Source of the DNA: Novosphingobium album (ex Liu et al. 2023)
Lineage (GTDB): Bacteria > Pseudomonadota > Alphaproteobacteria > Sphingomonadales > Sphingomonadaceae
Assembly: GCF_029076845.1 (NCBI RefSeq)
Contig: NZ_JARESE010000028.1
Location: forward strand, 124,001 to 188,000
DNA length: 64,000 nt
Direction of reading: 5' to 3'
Shown here: one piece after another, positions 56,267-64,000 of the stretch
Position numbering within the stretch: position 1 is the stretch's first letter
Layout: each line of letters starts with the position of its first letter
Made by a program: the position numbers and the translations under genes
The notes under the pieces: generated by a model
Seen by the model: only the letters and a program-made list of their open reading frames with translations
Database searches by the model: none
What the model was told of the DNA's origin: nothing

Positions 56267-56814
56267 CGCCCGGCTTCTTTCAGCTTTTCCAGGATCAGCG
56301 GCAAGTGCTCGGGCCGGATCTCGCCGATATGCTGATAGCGGATCGTGCCCTTGCCATCGATCACGTAAGTCTCGGGCACGCCCGACGAGCCGAGCGCGAG
56401 CTGCACCTTGCCATCGTCATCGGCGCCGATGCTCTGGAAGGGATCGCCGTTCTGCGCCAGGAAGCCGCGCAAGTCCTCGGGCCGGTCACGCACCGAAATG
56501 GCATCGATCGGCACGCCCATGCGTTTCAGCCGGTCAAGCTGCGGCGCCTCGACGCGGCAGGGAATGCACCAGCTGGCGAAGATGTTCAGCAGGCGCGGCT
56601 GGCCCTTGCCGAAGGCGGTGCTGGCAAGGCCGGGGCGTTCGGGCAGCGCGGGCGGCAAGTCGAAAGCGGGCAGCGGCTTGCCGATCAGCGTGCTGGCAAC
56701 GTCCCGGCCGGCCGGCCGGAACAGGCCGATCAGGACCAGCACGACGAAAGCCGCGAACAGCGCGAGCGGCAGCCAGATCGTCCAGCGGCTGGTCTTGCGG
56801 GTTTGCTCGGTCAT
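56263..56814 (-). CDS. ccmG: thiol:disulfide interchange protein CcmG/DsbE
   Basis: Membrane-anchored thioredoxin-like protein of cytochrome c maturation, 183 residues. It has an N-terminal anchor (IWLPLALFAAFVVLVLIGLF), active site WCIPC (Cys83, Cys86) in FASWCIPCRVEAPQL, and the cis-proline region SSGVPETYVID. ATG at 56814 overlaps the ccmF stop; a longer frame beyond it is an out-of-frame shadow of ccmF. Confidence 0.95.
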   Translation of the reverse strand: MTEQTRKTSRWTIWLPLALFAAFVVLVLIGLFRPAGRDVASTLIGKPLPAFDLPPALPERPGLASTAFGKGQPRLLNIFASWCIPCRVEAPQLDRLKRMGVPIDAISVRDRPEDLRGFLAQNGDPFQSIGADDDGKVQLALGSSGVPETYVIDGKGTIRYQHIGEIRPEHLPLILEKLKEAGR

Positions 56815-58757
56815 CGGCCCTGCCTCGTGCGGCGATAGGCGATCTTGTCGCGCGCGACCAGCCGGCGGATATCGCTGGCGGTCCGCCCGGCCAGCGCCAG
56901 CACGCCGCCCAGCGCGATCAGCAGGCCGCCCAGCCAGATCATCGGCACGAACGGCTTCCACCAGAGGCGCAGCTGCCAGCGCCCGTCGGTCGCCTCGCCG
57001 CCCAGCACCGCATAGAGCTGGCCGTTCCAGCGCGTGAGCAGCGCGGATTCGCTGGTCTGCTGCGGCGGCGTCCAGAAGCTGCGCGATTGCGGGCGAAGCT
57101 CGGTGCCGCGGCCATCCTGGTAGCGCGCCAGCATCTGCGCTTCGAGCGCGGTCCAGTTCGGGCCGGCCACGGGCTCGACCGCCATCAGCCGGATCGCCCA
57201 GGGCCCCACCCGCGTGGTCTCGCCCGTACGCACCGCGACCAGTTTCTCGACCGAAAAGGCGCTTTCGCTCGCCATGCCGAACAGCGCGACGGCAATGCCG
57301 AAATGCGCCAGCACCATGCCCCACACGGGCAGCGGCGTGCGGCGCAAGTTGCGGTCGCGCAAGGGCAGCACGCTGGCAACGGCAAGCCCGGCAGCCAGCA
57401 CCAGCCCAAGGAACGGCAGCACGGCAACGTCGCCGATCGCCAGCACGATCGCGATCCCCGCCAGCACCGCGAGCAGGGGCAGCGCCAGCCGCTTGCGCAC
57501 CCGCGCGAACGTGTCGCGCCGCCAGCGCAGCAGCGGGCCGACGGCCAGCACCACCAGCATCGGCACGAAGAAGATCGCGCTCATCGGGTTGAAATAGGGC
57601 GGGCCGACCGAGACTTTCGCCCCCATCGCCTCGGCCAGCAGCGGATAGAGCGTGCCGAACAGGACAATGCCCAGGATCGCCGAGAGCATCACGTTGTTGA
57701 GCACCAGCGCGCCTTCGCGGCTGACCGGGCGAAAGCGCTCCCCCTCGGTCACGGTCGCGGCGCGCAGGCCGAACAGGGTGAGCGCGCCGCCGATGTTGAT
57801 CGCCAGCAGCGCGAGGATGAAGCTGCCCCGCTCGGGATCGACGGCGAAGGCATGGACGCTGGTGAGAATGCCCGAGCGGACCAGGAAAGTGCCAATCATC
57901 GACATCGAGAACGCGACCACGCCCAGCATCACCGTCCAGGCGCGCAGCGCATTGCGCGCCGCCAGCACGCCGCACGAATGGAGCAGCGCGGTCGCGGCGA
58001 GCCAGGGCATCAGCGAGGCATTCTCGACCGGGTCCCAGAACCACCAGCCGCCCCAGCCCAGCTCGTAATAGGCCCAATAGGAACCGGCGGTGATGCCCAC
58101 GGTCAGGAAGATCCACGCGGCCAGCACCCAGGGCCGCATCGCCCGCGCGAAAGCCGGGCCGACCTGGCGCGTCACCAGCGCGCCGATAGCGAAGCTGAAG
58201 GCGACCGAGAGCCCGACATAGCCGAGGTAAAGCGTCGGCGGGTGGAACGCGAGGCCCAGGTCCTGCAGCAGCGGATTGAGCCCGTTGCCCTCGGGCGGCG
58301 CGGGCGAAAGCCGCTCGAACGGGTTGGAGGCGATCAGCAGGAAGGCATAGAACCCCAGGCTGACGAAAGCCTGCCCGGCCAGCGTCGCCAGCATGGTCGG
58401 CTCGGGCAAGCGCTTCTCGACCAGCGCGACGAAGCCGCCGGCCATGCCCATCACCGTGACCCACAGCAGCATCGAGCCTTCGTGATTGCCCCAGGCCCCG
58501 GCGATCTTGAAGATCAGCGGCTTCATCGAGTGCGAGTTCATCGCCACCAGCTTCACCGACAGGTCGGTTTCGGCGAAGACGAGGATCAGCGCGCCGAACG
58601 CGGCCAGCGCCAGCAGGCCCTGCACCACCGCCACCGGCCGGACCACGCCCGCCAGCGCCGCGCCGCGCGGGGTCAGCGCGAGCGCGCCGGCGATAAGCTG
58701 CAACGCCGCGAGCGCGGCCGCGAGCCAGAGCGCGGCAAGGCCGAATTCGGCGATCAT
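56811..58757 (-). CDS. ccmF: haem lyase subunit CcmF
   Basis: Large membrane subunit of the cytochrome c haem lyase, 648 residues and about 15 hydrophobic segments. The tryptophan-rich haem-handling motif GWWFWDPVENASLMPW (about 237-252) is present, as are SHSMKPLIFKIAGAWGNHEGS and the histidines around FHPPTLYLGY. Both ends overlap neighbours by four bases (ccmE and ccmG), so translation is coupled. Confidence 0.96.
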   Translation of the reverse strand: MIAEFGLAALWLAAALAALQLIAGALALTPRGAALAGVVRPVAVVQGLLALAAFGALILVFAETDLSVKLVAMNSHSMKPLIFKIAGAWGNHEGSMLLWVTVMGMAGGFVALVEKRLPEPTMLATLAGQAFVSLGFYAFLLIASNPFERLSPAPPEGNGLNPLLQDLGLAFHPPTLYLGYVGLSVAFSFAIGALVTRQVGPAFARAMRPWVLAAWIFLTVGITAGSYWAYYELGWGGWWFWDPVENASLMPWLAATALLHSCGVLAARNALRAWTVMLGVVAFSMSMIGTFLVRSGILTSVHAFAVDPERGSFILALLAINIGGALTLFGLRAATVTEGERFRPVSREGALVLNNVMLSAILGIVLFGTLYPLLAEAMGAKVSVGPPYFNPMSAIFFVPMLVVLAVGPLLRWRRDTFARVRKRLALPLLAVLAGIAIVLAIGDVAVLPFLGLVLAAGLAVASVLPLRDRNLRRTPLPVWGMVLAHFGIAVALFGMASESAFSVEKLVAVRTGETTRVGPWAIRLMAVEPVAGPNWTALEAQMLARYQDGRGTELRPQSRSFWTPPQQTSESALLTRWNGQLYAVLGGEATDGRWQLRLWWKPFVPMIWLGGLLIALGGVLALAGRTASDIRRLVARDKIAYRRTRQGR

Positions 58758-59224
58758 CGGGTCTGCGCCACGACCTGCCTGGCCTGCTCGTCCGTCATGT
58801 TCTGCATTTCGCGCGGGACGTATTTCTCATCATGCTTGGCCAGCAGGTTGTCGGCCAAGAAGGTGCCGTCGGCGCCCAGCTTGCCTTCGGCGACGACGCC
58901 CGAGCCTTCGACGAACAGCGACGGCACGATGCCGGAAAACCGCACCGGGACGCGCGCCTTGCCATCGCCCACGACGAAAGCGATCGTCACGCCGTCAGCC
59001 TCGGTCCTGAGCGAGCCCTTCTCGACCATGCCGCCCAGCCGCACCGCACGGTCAGGCGCGGGCCGTTCGGCGACGATCTCGCTGGGCACGTAGAAATAGC
59101 TCGCCTGGTTGCGCAGCGCCCAGATCGCCAGCAGCGCCGCGCCGATCAGCACGACCAGCGCGATGGCCAGCAGCACCAGCCGCTGGTGCTTGGGCTTGAG
59201 GCCCATGGTGCCCGAACCGGCCAT
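58754..59224 (-). CDS. ccmE: cytochrome c-type biogenesis haem chaperone CcmE
   Basis: Periplasmic haem chaperone, 156 residues. It has an N-terminal membrane anchor (about 14-36), an OB-fold domain, and the covalent haem site His131 with Tyr135 in LAKHDEKYVP. ATG at 59224 overlaps the ccmD stop; an internal ATG six codons on (59206) is an alternative. Confidence 0.95.
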   Translation of the reverse strand: MAGSGTMGLKPKHQRLVLLAIALVVLIGAALLAIWALRNQASYFYVPSEIVAERPAPDRAVRLGGMVEKGSLRTEADGVTIAFVVGDGKARVPVRFSGIVPSLFVEGSGVVAEGKLGADGTFLADNLLAKHDEKYVPREMQNMTDEQARQVVAQTR

Positions 59225-59376
59225 CAACGCTCCCTCACCGTGCCGCGGGCCTTGTCGCGGCGGCGCTCGGCCCGGCGCATCGACAGCCAGCTCCACGCGA
59301 TCATCGCGGCGGTGCCGGCAATCCCGATCGCATAGCCGGCCCAGACGAAGGCCCACTGATCCAACGCCTCGCGCAT
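59224..59376 (-). CDS. ccmD: haem exporter accessory protein CcmD
   Basis: A 50-residue single-span protein (WAFVWAGYAIGIAGTAAMIAWSW without the usual longer tail; basic end RRAERRRDKARG). CcmD helps release holo-CcmE from CcmC. It is placed between ccmC and ccmE with one-base/three-base overlaps at both ends, as in other ccm operons. The identification relies mainly on position, size and the membrane-plus-basic layout. Confidence 0.88.
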   Translation of the reverse strand: MREALDQWAFVWAGYAIGIAGTAAMIAWSWLSMRRAERRRDKARGTVRER

Positions 59377-60107
59377 CAGGCCCCGGCCTCCGCCATCGCC
59401 TTGCGCCGCAGCCGCGCCTCGGCCTGGATATCGGCCAGGATCGCGCGCATCCGCGCCAGCACCACGCCCGCGAAGATCAGGCTGAAGCCGATCGTCGCGA
59501 ACAGCAGCGGCCAAAGATAGGCCGGGTCGATCGCCGATTTGCCCATGGTGATGCTGGGCGGCTGGTGCAGCGAATTCCACCACACCACCGAACGGTTGAT
59601 GATCGGCACGTTGACCGCGCCGACGATGCCGAAGATCGCCGCGACGCGCCCGTTGCCGCCGCCATCGCGCTGCGCCGCGTCAGCCAGCGCGATATAGCCG
59701 AAATAGAGGAACAGCAGCACCAGCATCGAGGTGAGCCGGCCGTCCCACACCCACCAGGTGCCCCATGTCGGCCGCCCCCAGATCGATCCGGTGACAAGGC
59801 AGATCGCGGTGAACACCGCGCCCGGAATGGCGGCGGCGCGCGCGGCGATTCCCGCCAGCGGATGGCGCCAGACCAGTTCGGCCACGCTTGCCCCGGCGAT
59901 CGTCATCCAGCCGGCCATGCCAAGCCAGGCGGCCGGCACGTGGAGGAACAGGATTCGCACGGTATCGCCCATCAGGCGGTCGGGCGGCACCTGGAACACG
60001 CCCCAGGCCAGCGCGGCGCCGGCGACCACGCAGCCGAGAATCAGGCACGCCGGGGTCAGCCACCGGGCAATGCGCAGGAAACGCGCGGGGTTGGCGAAGC
60101 CATGCAT
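59376..60107 (-). CDS. ccmC: haem exporter protein CcmC
   Basis: A 243-residue, six-span membrane protein that loads haem onto CcmE. The tryptophan-rich motif WGTWWVWDGRLT starts at about residue 115, with the flanking histidines in FLHVPAAW and VAELVWRHP. It is the first gene of this ccm operon; ccmA and ccmB do not precede it. The 5' neighbour is a leucine-dehydrogenase-like gene 67 bases away on the same strand. Confidence 0.95.
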   Translation of the reverse strand: MHGFANPARFLRIARWLTPACLILGCVVAGAALAWGVFQVPPDRLMGDTVRILFLHVPAAWLGMAGWMTIAGASVAELVWRHPLAGIAARAAAIPGAVFTAICLVTGSIWGRPTWGTWWVWDGRLTSMLVLLFLYFGYIALADAAQRDGGGNGRVAAIFGIVGAVNVPIINRSVVWWNSLHQPPSITMGKSAIDPAYLWPLLFATIGFSLIFAGVVLARMRAILADIQAEARLRRKAMAEAGA

Positions 60108-60174
60108 GACAGCGCCGCTTCTAGTGTCCGCCGCGCTGCGGGCAAGGGCTTGTTCGCGACTTGCGAACCGGATT

Positions 60175-61239
60175 CTATCGCCCGATCAGCCGCTGGGCCA
60201 TCGCATCGGCCACCTGATCGGGGGAACGGCCCGTGGCGTCGGCCTCTTGCCAGATCGCCTTGAGCCGCAGCGGCACTTCGGCGACCTTGGCGTGGACTTC
60301 GGCGATATCGCAGTGATGCCCGTCGCGCCGCGCGAAATATTCGAGCGCGACGGCAATGATCCCGCCGCCGTTGATGACATAGTCGGGCGCATAGAGAATG
60401 CCGCGCTCGGCCAGCCGGGGCCCATGCTCGGGCCGGGCGAGCTGGTTGTTGGCGCCGCCCGCGACGATCGGCGCGCGCAGCCGGGAAATGCCGGCATCGT
60501 CGATGACCGCGCCCAGCGCGTTCGGGCTGAACACATCGCACACCACGTCCATGACGACATCGGCCGCCACGGTATCGGCGCCCAGCTCGCCGGCCAGCGC
60601 CGCCGCCCTGCCCGCGTCGACATCGGCCAGCGTCAGCCGCGCGCCCTCGGCCGCGAGCAACCGCGCGGCGCCGCCGCCGACGCTGCCCGTGCCTTGCACC
60701 GCCACATGCACGCCCGCCATGCTGTCGGTGCCGAGCTTGTGCGCCACCGCCGCCTTGATCCCCAGGAACACGCCCTTGGCGGTGAACGGCCCCGGATTGC
60801 CGCCCGCCGCCGCGCTGTCGGTGGAAGGCAGGCCCGAGACATAAGGCGTGCGGCGCGCCACCGCGGCCATGTCCATCTCGTTGATGCCCACGTCCTCGGC
60901 GGTGATATAGCGGCCGCCCAGCCGCTCGACCGCATCGGCGAACGCGGCCAGCATCTCGGGCGTCTTGGCCTTGTCGGGCCCGGCCAGGATCACCGCCTTG
61001 CCCCCGCCCATCGGCAGGCCGGCCATCGCGTTCTTGTAACTCATCCCGCGCGAAAGGCGCAGCGCGTCGCGCATCGCGCCGGCCGGATCGGCATAGTGCC
61101 AGAATCGCGTGCCGCCCGCGCCGGGGCCCAGGTGCGTGGAATGGAGCGCGATAATCGCGGTCAGGCCGCTGGCCCGGTCATGGACGAGCTCGACAAGCTC
61201 GTGATCGTCAAAGTCAGATTCCGTCCAGAAGGCCGCCAC
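60175..61239 (-). CDS. leucine dehydrogenase-like amino acid dehydrogenase
   Basis: NAD-dependent oxidative deaminase of branched-chain or related amino acids, 354 residues. The Glu/Leu/Phe/Val dehydrogenase N-domain includes HLGPGAGGTRF, the substrate lysine Lys69 and catalytic Lys81 in GLPMGGGKAVI. The C-domain Rossmann motif is VQGTGSVGGGAARLLAAEG. GTG at 61239 is chosen: GGAG stands just upstream, and the longer frame would run through tRNA-His. Distinguishing Leu, Val or Phe as substrate is not possible by eye. Confidence 0.88.
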   Translation of the reverse strand: MAAFWTESDFDDHELVELVHDRASGLTAIIALHSTHLGPGAGGTRFWHYADPAGAMRDALRLSRGMSYKNAMAGLPMGGGKAVILAGPDKAKTPEMLAAFADAVERLGGRYITAEDVGINEMDMAAVARRTPYVSGLPSTDSAAAGGNPGPFTAKGVFLGIKAAVAHKLGTDSMAGVHVAVQGTGSVGGGAARLLAAEGARLTLADVDAGRAAALAGELGADTVAADVVMDVVCDVFSPNALGAVIDDAGISRLRAPIVAGGANNQLARPEHGPRLAERGILYAPDYVINGGGIIAVALEYFARRDGHHCDIAEVHAKVAEVPLRLKAIWQEADATGRSPDQVADAMAQRLIGR

Positions 61240-61284
61240 GCGCTCGCTCCATCGTTGTTCGCGGTGCGCTGGGGACAAAGATGA

Positions 61285-61362
61285 TGGGGCGATCGATGGG
61301 GTTCGAACCCACGACCTCCGGTACCACAAACCGGCGCTCTAACCAACTGAGCTACGATCGCC
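61285..61362 (-). tRNA. tRNA-His (GUG)
   Basis: A 78-nt tRNA on the minus strand. It has an eight-base-pair acceptor stem (GGCGATCG with CGATCGCC), which is the extra G-1:C73 pair that marks tRNA-His. The anticodon loop TTTGTGGT carries GTG, the T-arm is GTGGG-TTCGAAC-CCCAT, and CCA is encoded. It sits just upstream of the leucine-dehydrogenase-like gene. Confidence 0.95.
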
Positions 61363-61659
61363 ACACACCTGCGCGCACGCTGGAGGCGCGCTGTTAGGGA
61401 ACGCCACAAAACGCTGCAAGCAGCGATTGGCGCAGGCGCGCGCTCTCGCACAGGAGCACCTTTTTGCAAAGCGAAAAAGTTGTCGCGGCTTGACCTGACG
61501 CAATTTTCTTTCTTTGCGCGCGCGGCTATGTCCAAGGGCGTGAAAGCACCTCGCGAATCAACCCGGTCCCTTCTGGCCTTTCCGGGCTCGCTCCAGCCGG
61601 GGAACGGCGCGGCGCGGGTCGTGCGGTCCGCGGCCTCGCCCCCGCGACGAGCGGCGGCT

Positions 61660-62307
61660 GTGGCCGATCGGGTCGATCTGGGCCCCGGCTCGACGACGGC
61701 GGACTTCCTGATCCAGCACTCGGGAATGCAGCGCGTTCCCACCCCGCGCGCGGAGATGTGCACCAAGCGCGATTTCCTCGATGCCGAGGAATGCGCCGCG
61801 CTGATCGCGCTGATCGAGACGGACCGCCGCCCCTCGACGATCGCCAATTCCTATGGCGAGCAGAATTTCCGCACGAGCGAGACTTGCGACTTGCGGCACG
61901 ATCACCCCGCCGTCGCCGCGCTCGATGCCAAGCTGGCGGCGATATCGGGAATCGATCCTCGCTATGGCGAACGGCTGCAAGGCCAGCGCTATGAAGTCGG
62001 GCAAGAATTCAAGGCGCATACCGACTATTTCGAACCCGATCACGCGGACTATGACGTCTATTGCAAGGTGTCCGGGCAGCGCACCTGGACCTTCATGATC
62101 TACCTCAACGATGTCGATGCCGGCGGCGCGACGCGGTTTCGCGTGATCGACAAGATCTTCCAGCCCGAACGCGGCCGGCTGCTCGCCTGGAACAACCGGC
62201 GCCCCGACGGCAGCCTGAACGCGGCCACGATGCATCACGCGATGAAAGTGCGCCAAGGCGTCAAATACGTCATCACGCGCTGGTATCGCGAACGGCCCTG
62301 GCGCTAG
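61660..62307 (+). CDS. prolyl-4-hydroxylase-like 2OG-Fe(II) oxygenase, copy 1
   Basis: Non-haem iron oxygenase of about 215 residues. The core has His120 and Asp122 (FKAHTDYF), a distal His192/193 (ATMHHAMKV) and Lys202 for 2-oxoglutarate, in the P4Hc arrangement. GQRTWTFMIYLNDVDAGGATRF is the characteristic strand pair. The start is uncertain: GTG at 61660 aligns with the start of copy 2; ATG 61528 or TTG 61480 would add 44 or 60 residues of low-information sequence. The end YRERPW is shared with copy 2. It probably hydroxylates a peptide or amino-acid residue. About 300 bases before it (61363-61659) hold no gene, but should include its promoter. Confidence 0.85.
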   Translation: MADRVDLGPGSTTADFLIQHSGMQRVPTPRAEMCTKRDFLDAEECAALIALIETDRRPSTIANSYGEQNFRTSETCDLRHDHPAVAALDAKLAAISGIDPRYGERLQGQRYEVGQEFKAHTDYFEPDHADYDVYCKVSGQRTWTFMIYLNDVDAGGATRFRVIDKIFQPERGRLLAWNNRRPDGSLNAATMHHAMKVRQGVKYVITRWYRERPWR

Positions 62308-62347
62308 GAAGCCGGTTGCGCTTCCGGCCTTTGATGGACGCGCGAGG

Positions 62348-62980
62348 TTGACCGGCCCGGACCTGTCGCTGGCGGACCGGCTGCTGCGCCAGCCCGGCCT
62401 GCAGCGCGTGCCCAGCGGCAAGCTGGAACTGTTCATCCTGCGCGATTTCCTGCCGCCCGACTTGTGCGAGGCCCTGATCGCGCTGGTCGAGGCCCGCCGC
62501 CGCCCTTCGGAACTGGCCAACCACGATGGCGACCCCAACTTTCGCACCAGCGAGACTTGCGACCTGGACGCGGCCGAACCGGCCGTTACCGCGCTGGAGG
62601 CAAAGCTGTTCGCGCTCAACGCCATAGACCCGGCGCTGGGCGAACCGGTGCAGGGCCAGCGCTATCTGGCGGGGCAGGAATTCAAGTCGCACGTCGACTG
62701 GTTCAGCCCCACGGGCCGCGACTGGGAACGCTATTGCGGAATCTCGGGCCAGCGGACCTGGACGTTCATGGTCTACCTCAACGATGTCGCGGCCGGCGGC
62801 GCCACGCGCTTCAACGCGATCGGCAAGATCATCCAGCCCGAACGCGGCAAGCTTGTCGCCTGGAACAACCGGACCGCCGATGGCGGGGGCAACAAGGCCA
62901 CCTTCCACCAGGGCATGAAAGTCAGGGCCGGGGCGAAATACGTGATCACCAAGTGGTATCGCGAACGCCCCTGGGGCTGA
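62348..62980 (+). CDS. prolyl-4-hydroxylase-like 2OG-Fe(II) oxygenase, copy 2
   Basis: A 210-residue paralogue of the preceding gene; most core segments match (SGQRTWTF, YLNDV, GGATRF, AWNNR, KYVIT, WYRERPW), indicating tandem duplication followed by divergence. Iron ligands are His115, Asp117 (FKSHVDWF) and His187 (TFHQGMKV), with Lys197 for 2-oxoglutarate. Start is TTG at 62348 with GGACGCGAGG just upstream; no ATG exists near the conserved beginning. It lies 40 bases after copy 1 and immediately before the ATP-grasp gene, suggesting one transcript. The substrate is unknown. Confidence 0.87.
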   Translation: MTGPDLSLADRLLRQPGLQRVPSGKLELFILRDFLPPDLCEALIALVEARRRPSELANHDGDPNFRTSETCDLDAAEPAVTALEAKLFALNAIDPALGEPVQGQRYLAGQEFKSHVDWFSPTGRDWERYCGISGQRTWTFMVYLNDVAAGGATRFNAIGKIIQPERGKLVAWNNRTADGGGNKATFHQGMKVRAGAKYVITKWYRERPWG

Positions 62981-63008
62981 GCGATGCCGGCCGACGCCAT
63001 CAACGATA

Positions 63009-63098
63009 TTGCTTCTTCCCCTGCTTTGCGACCACAACCGCGCGACCACGGCCGGGCAGGTCTGGCACAAGCTGGCAGAGATGAAGGGCAACGCATGA
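63009..63098 (+). CDS. candidate 29-residue peptide, coupled to the ATP-grasp gene
   Basis: A short ORF from TTG 63009 to TGA 63096-63098. Its last bases overlap the ATP-grasp ATG in the ATGA manner used by real operon genes nearby. Third codon positions from 63024 on are almost all G or C, as in genuine genes here, whereas the frame of the downstream gene is A/T-rich at third positions over the same stretch. The sequence ends CDHNRATTAGQVWHKLAEMK plus GNA. No ATG is available and no homologue is recognised, so it may equally be a gene remnant. Confidence 0.3.
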   Translation: MLLPLLCDHNRATTAGQVWHKLAEMKGNA

Positions 63099-64000
63099 CG
63101 ACCACGGATGGATTTCAGGCCTATCGCTATCACATGCGGCAGCCCGCGCTGCATGTGCGCGATGCGTTCGAACTCACCGGAAGCCCCGAACTGGCCCATA
63201 TCGACCTTTGGCTGAGCGACTATTTCCGCATCACCGGGCTGAATCTGCCCTCCGCGGGCAGCGGCGAGGACGCTGCCAGAGCGAATGCCATCGCGATCAC
63301 CGCACGGGCGCTGACGCTGTACGGCGAACTCGCGCGGGCCAGCGGCCTGCCCAGCTTCGATCCCGGCCGCGTGCTGCGCGTCGCCATCGGCGATGCGGGA
63401 CGCGTGGACATCACCGTGGCGCTGCCGATCGTCGAGAACCTGCACGATGCGATCTTCGCCCGCCTGTTCCACGATGCGCTCCAACTCGTGCTCGGGCCGC
63501 TCTCGCTCGCGCCCTCACCCGAAACCGCGAGCACGCTGCTGCTCAGGATCGAGAACGAACTGGCCAGCAAGCTGCGCGAGACGACCGATCTCACCAGCAC
63601 GACCGTGACGCTCAGCGATTTCGCCTATCGTTCTGGCGTTCCCTTCCGGCATCTGGGCGGCGGCACGATGCTGTATGGCTGGGGCGCGCGCGCGCAGATC
63701 ATGCACAGCTCGACAGGGCTGGCTGATTCGGTCGTCGGCAACCGGATCAGCGGCAACAAGTTCGAGGCGGCGCGGTTCATGCGCGCGGCCGGCCTCCCCG
63801 TGCCCGAACACATGCTGGTCCAGACGCGCGAACAGGCATTGCGCGCGGCCGAGACGATCGGCTGGCCCGTCGTCGTCAAGCCGATCGACCGCGAACGTTC
63901 CGAAGGCGTCACGGCCTTCATCGACAACGAGGCGGATTTTCTCGCCGCGTTCGATTACGCGCGCGAATGGGGCGAGGCCGCGCTGGTGGAAAAGCACATC
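63095..64000 (+). CDS. cyanophycin synthetase-like ATP-grasp ligase (partial, runs off window)
   Basis: The first 302 codons of a larger gene. Residues 1-170 are a variant N-terminal domain. From about 180 the sequence follows the CphA pattern: a G-rich start GVPFRHLGGGTMLYGWGARAQ, then the ATP-grasp lead GNRISGNKFEAARFMRAAG, VPEHMLVQT and the ATP-binding strand GWPVVVKPIDRERSEGV. ATP-grasp ligases join a carboxylate to an amine; CphA builds the Asp/Arg polymer cyanophycin without ribosomes. ATG at 63095 has GAAGGG upstream. An in-frame ATG at 62984 is possible, but the extra codons lack coding bias. Whether a MurE-like ligase half follows, as in true CphA, cannot be seen. Confidence 0.75.
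   Translation, partial: MTTTDGFQAYRYHMRQPALHVRDAFELTGSPELAHIDLWLSDYFRITGLNLPSAGSGEDAARANAIAITARALTLYGELARASGLPSFDPGRVLRVAIGDAGRVDITVALPIVENLHDAIFARLFHDALQLVLGPLSLAPSPETASTLLLRIENELASKLRETTDLTSTTVTLSDFAYRSGVPFRHLGGGTMLYGWGARAQIMHSSTGLADSVVGNRISGNKFEAARFMRAAGLPVPEHMLVQTREQALRAAETIGWPVVVKPIDRERSEGVTAFIDNEADFLAAFDYAREWGEAALVEKHI

Noticed and set aside
61240..61329. Upstream extension of the leucine-dehydrogenase-like gene
   Set aside because: These codons run into the tRNA-His gene; GTG at 61239 with GGAG upstream is a better start.
1..64000. CRISPR arrays, insertion sequences, prophage genes, riboswitches
   Set aside because: No regularly spaced repeats, transposase or phage structural motifs were found, and no leader matched a riboswitch core I could recognise.

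Overview
The window is 64 kb of high-GC chromosome from an alphaproteobacterium, most likely a sphingomonad and probably close to Novosphingobium. The evidence is the strong G/C bias at third codon positions, three large TonB-dependent receptors, the chromosomal gene sets (acpP-fabF-mltG, dapF-mtaB-ftsY-ispZ, ccmC-I) and the tRNA sequences. The genus is an inference from gene content and was not tested by a search.

Region 1 (1-9.3 kb) is aromatic catabolism. Overlapping genes catB(partial)-catC-catA-pcaI-pcaJ-pcaF-pcaD encode the ortho-cleavage route from catechol through muconate to succinyl-CoA and acetyl-CoA. An AraC-type regulator faces this operon from the far end. Behind it lie an SDR oxidoreductase and a TonB-dependent receptor in one operon, divergent from a flavin-containing monooxygenase (9.3-10.8 kb). 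Then come a decayed glycosyltransferase fragment, a P2-like cation ATPase, a small conserved hypothetical gene and a frameshifted small gene (10.8-14.4 kb).

Region 2 (14.5-20.6 kb) is a second outer-membrane uptake module: a TonB-dependent receptor overlapping a secreted Ca2+-dependent phospholipase C-like enzyme, a 12-TM-type MFS transporter, and a convergent regulator built from two TetR units. Region 3 (20.7-35.6 kb) is transcribed leftwards: an XRE-cupin regulator, a TPR/2OG-Fe(II) oxygenase, a third TonB-dependent receptor, an M14 carboxypeptidase, an M20 AbgB-like amidohydrolase, a threonine ammonia-lyase and a 1,042-residue BNR-repeat exported protein. It reads as an island for capturing and dismantling peptide-like substrates, and it contains locally AT-rich patches.

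Region 4 (35.8-61.4 kb) is mainly core genome: tRNA-Met(CAU); acpP, fabF, mltG and a 2'-5' RNA ligase-like gene; aspS divergent from rnd-oxyR; pgsA divergent from an LplT-like transporter; small stress and membrane proteins; an EVE protein divergent from an isopenicillin-N-synthase-like dioxygenase; a GGDEF/EAL protein; dapF-mtaB-ftsY-ispZ; kup; a cytochrome c maturation operon ccmC-D-E-F-G-H-I; a leucine-dehydrogenase-like gene; and tRNA-His.

Region 5 (61.6-64 kb, cut by the window end) is the least ordinary. Two tandem prolyl-4-hydroxylase-like 2OG-Fe(II) oxygenases are followed by a candidate 29-codon ORF overlapping the start of a cyanophycin-synthetase-like ATP-grasp ligase. I consider this the best candidate for an undescribed peptide- or polymer-modifying system. 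No CRISPR array, insertion sequence, prophage or origin was seen.
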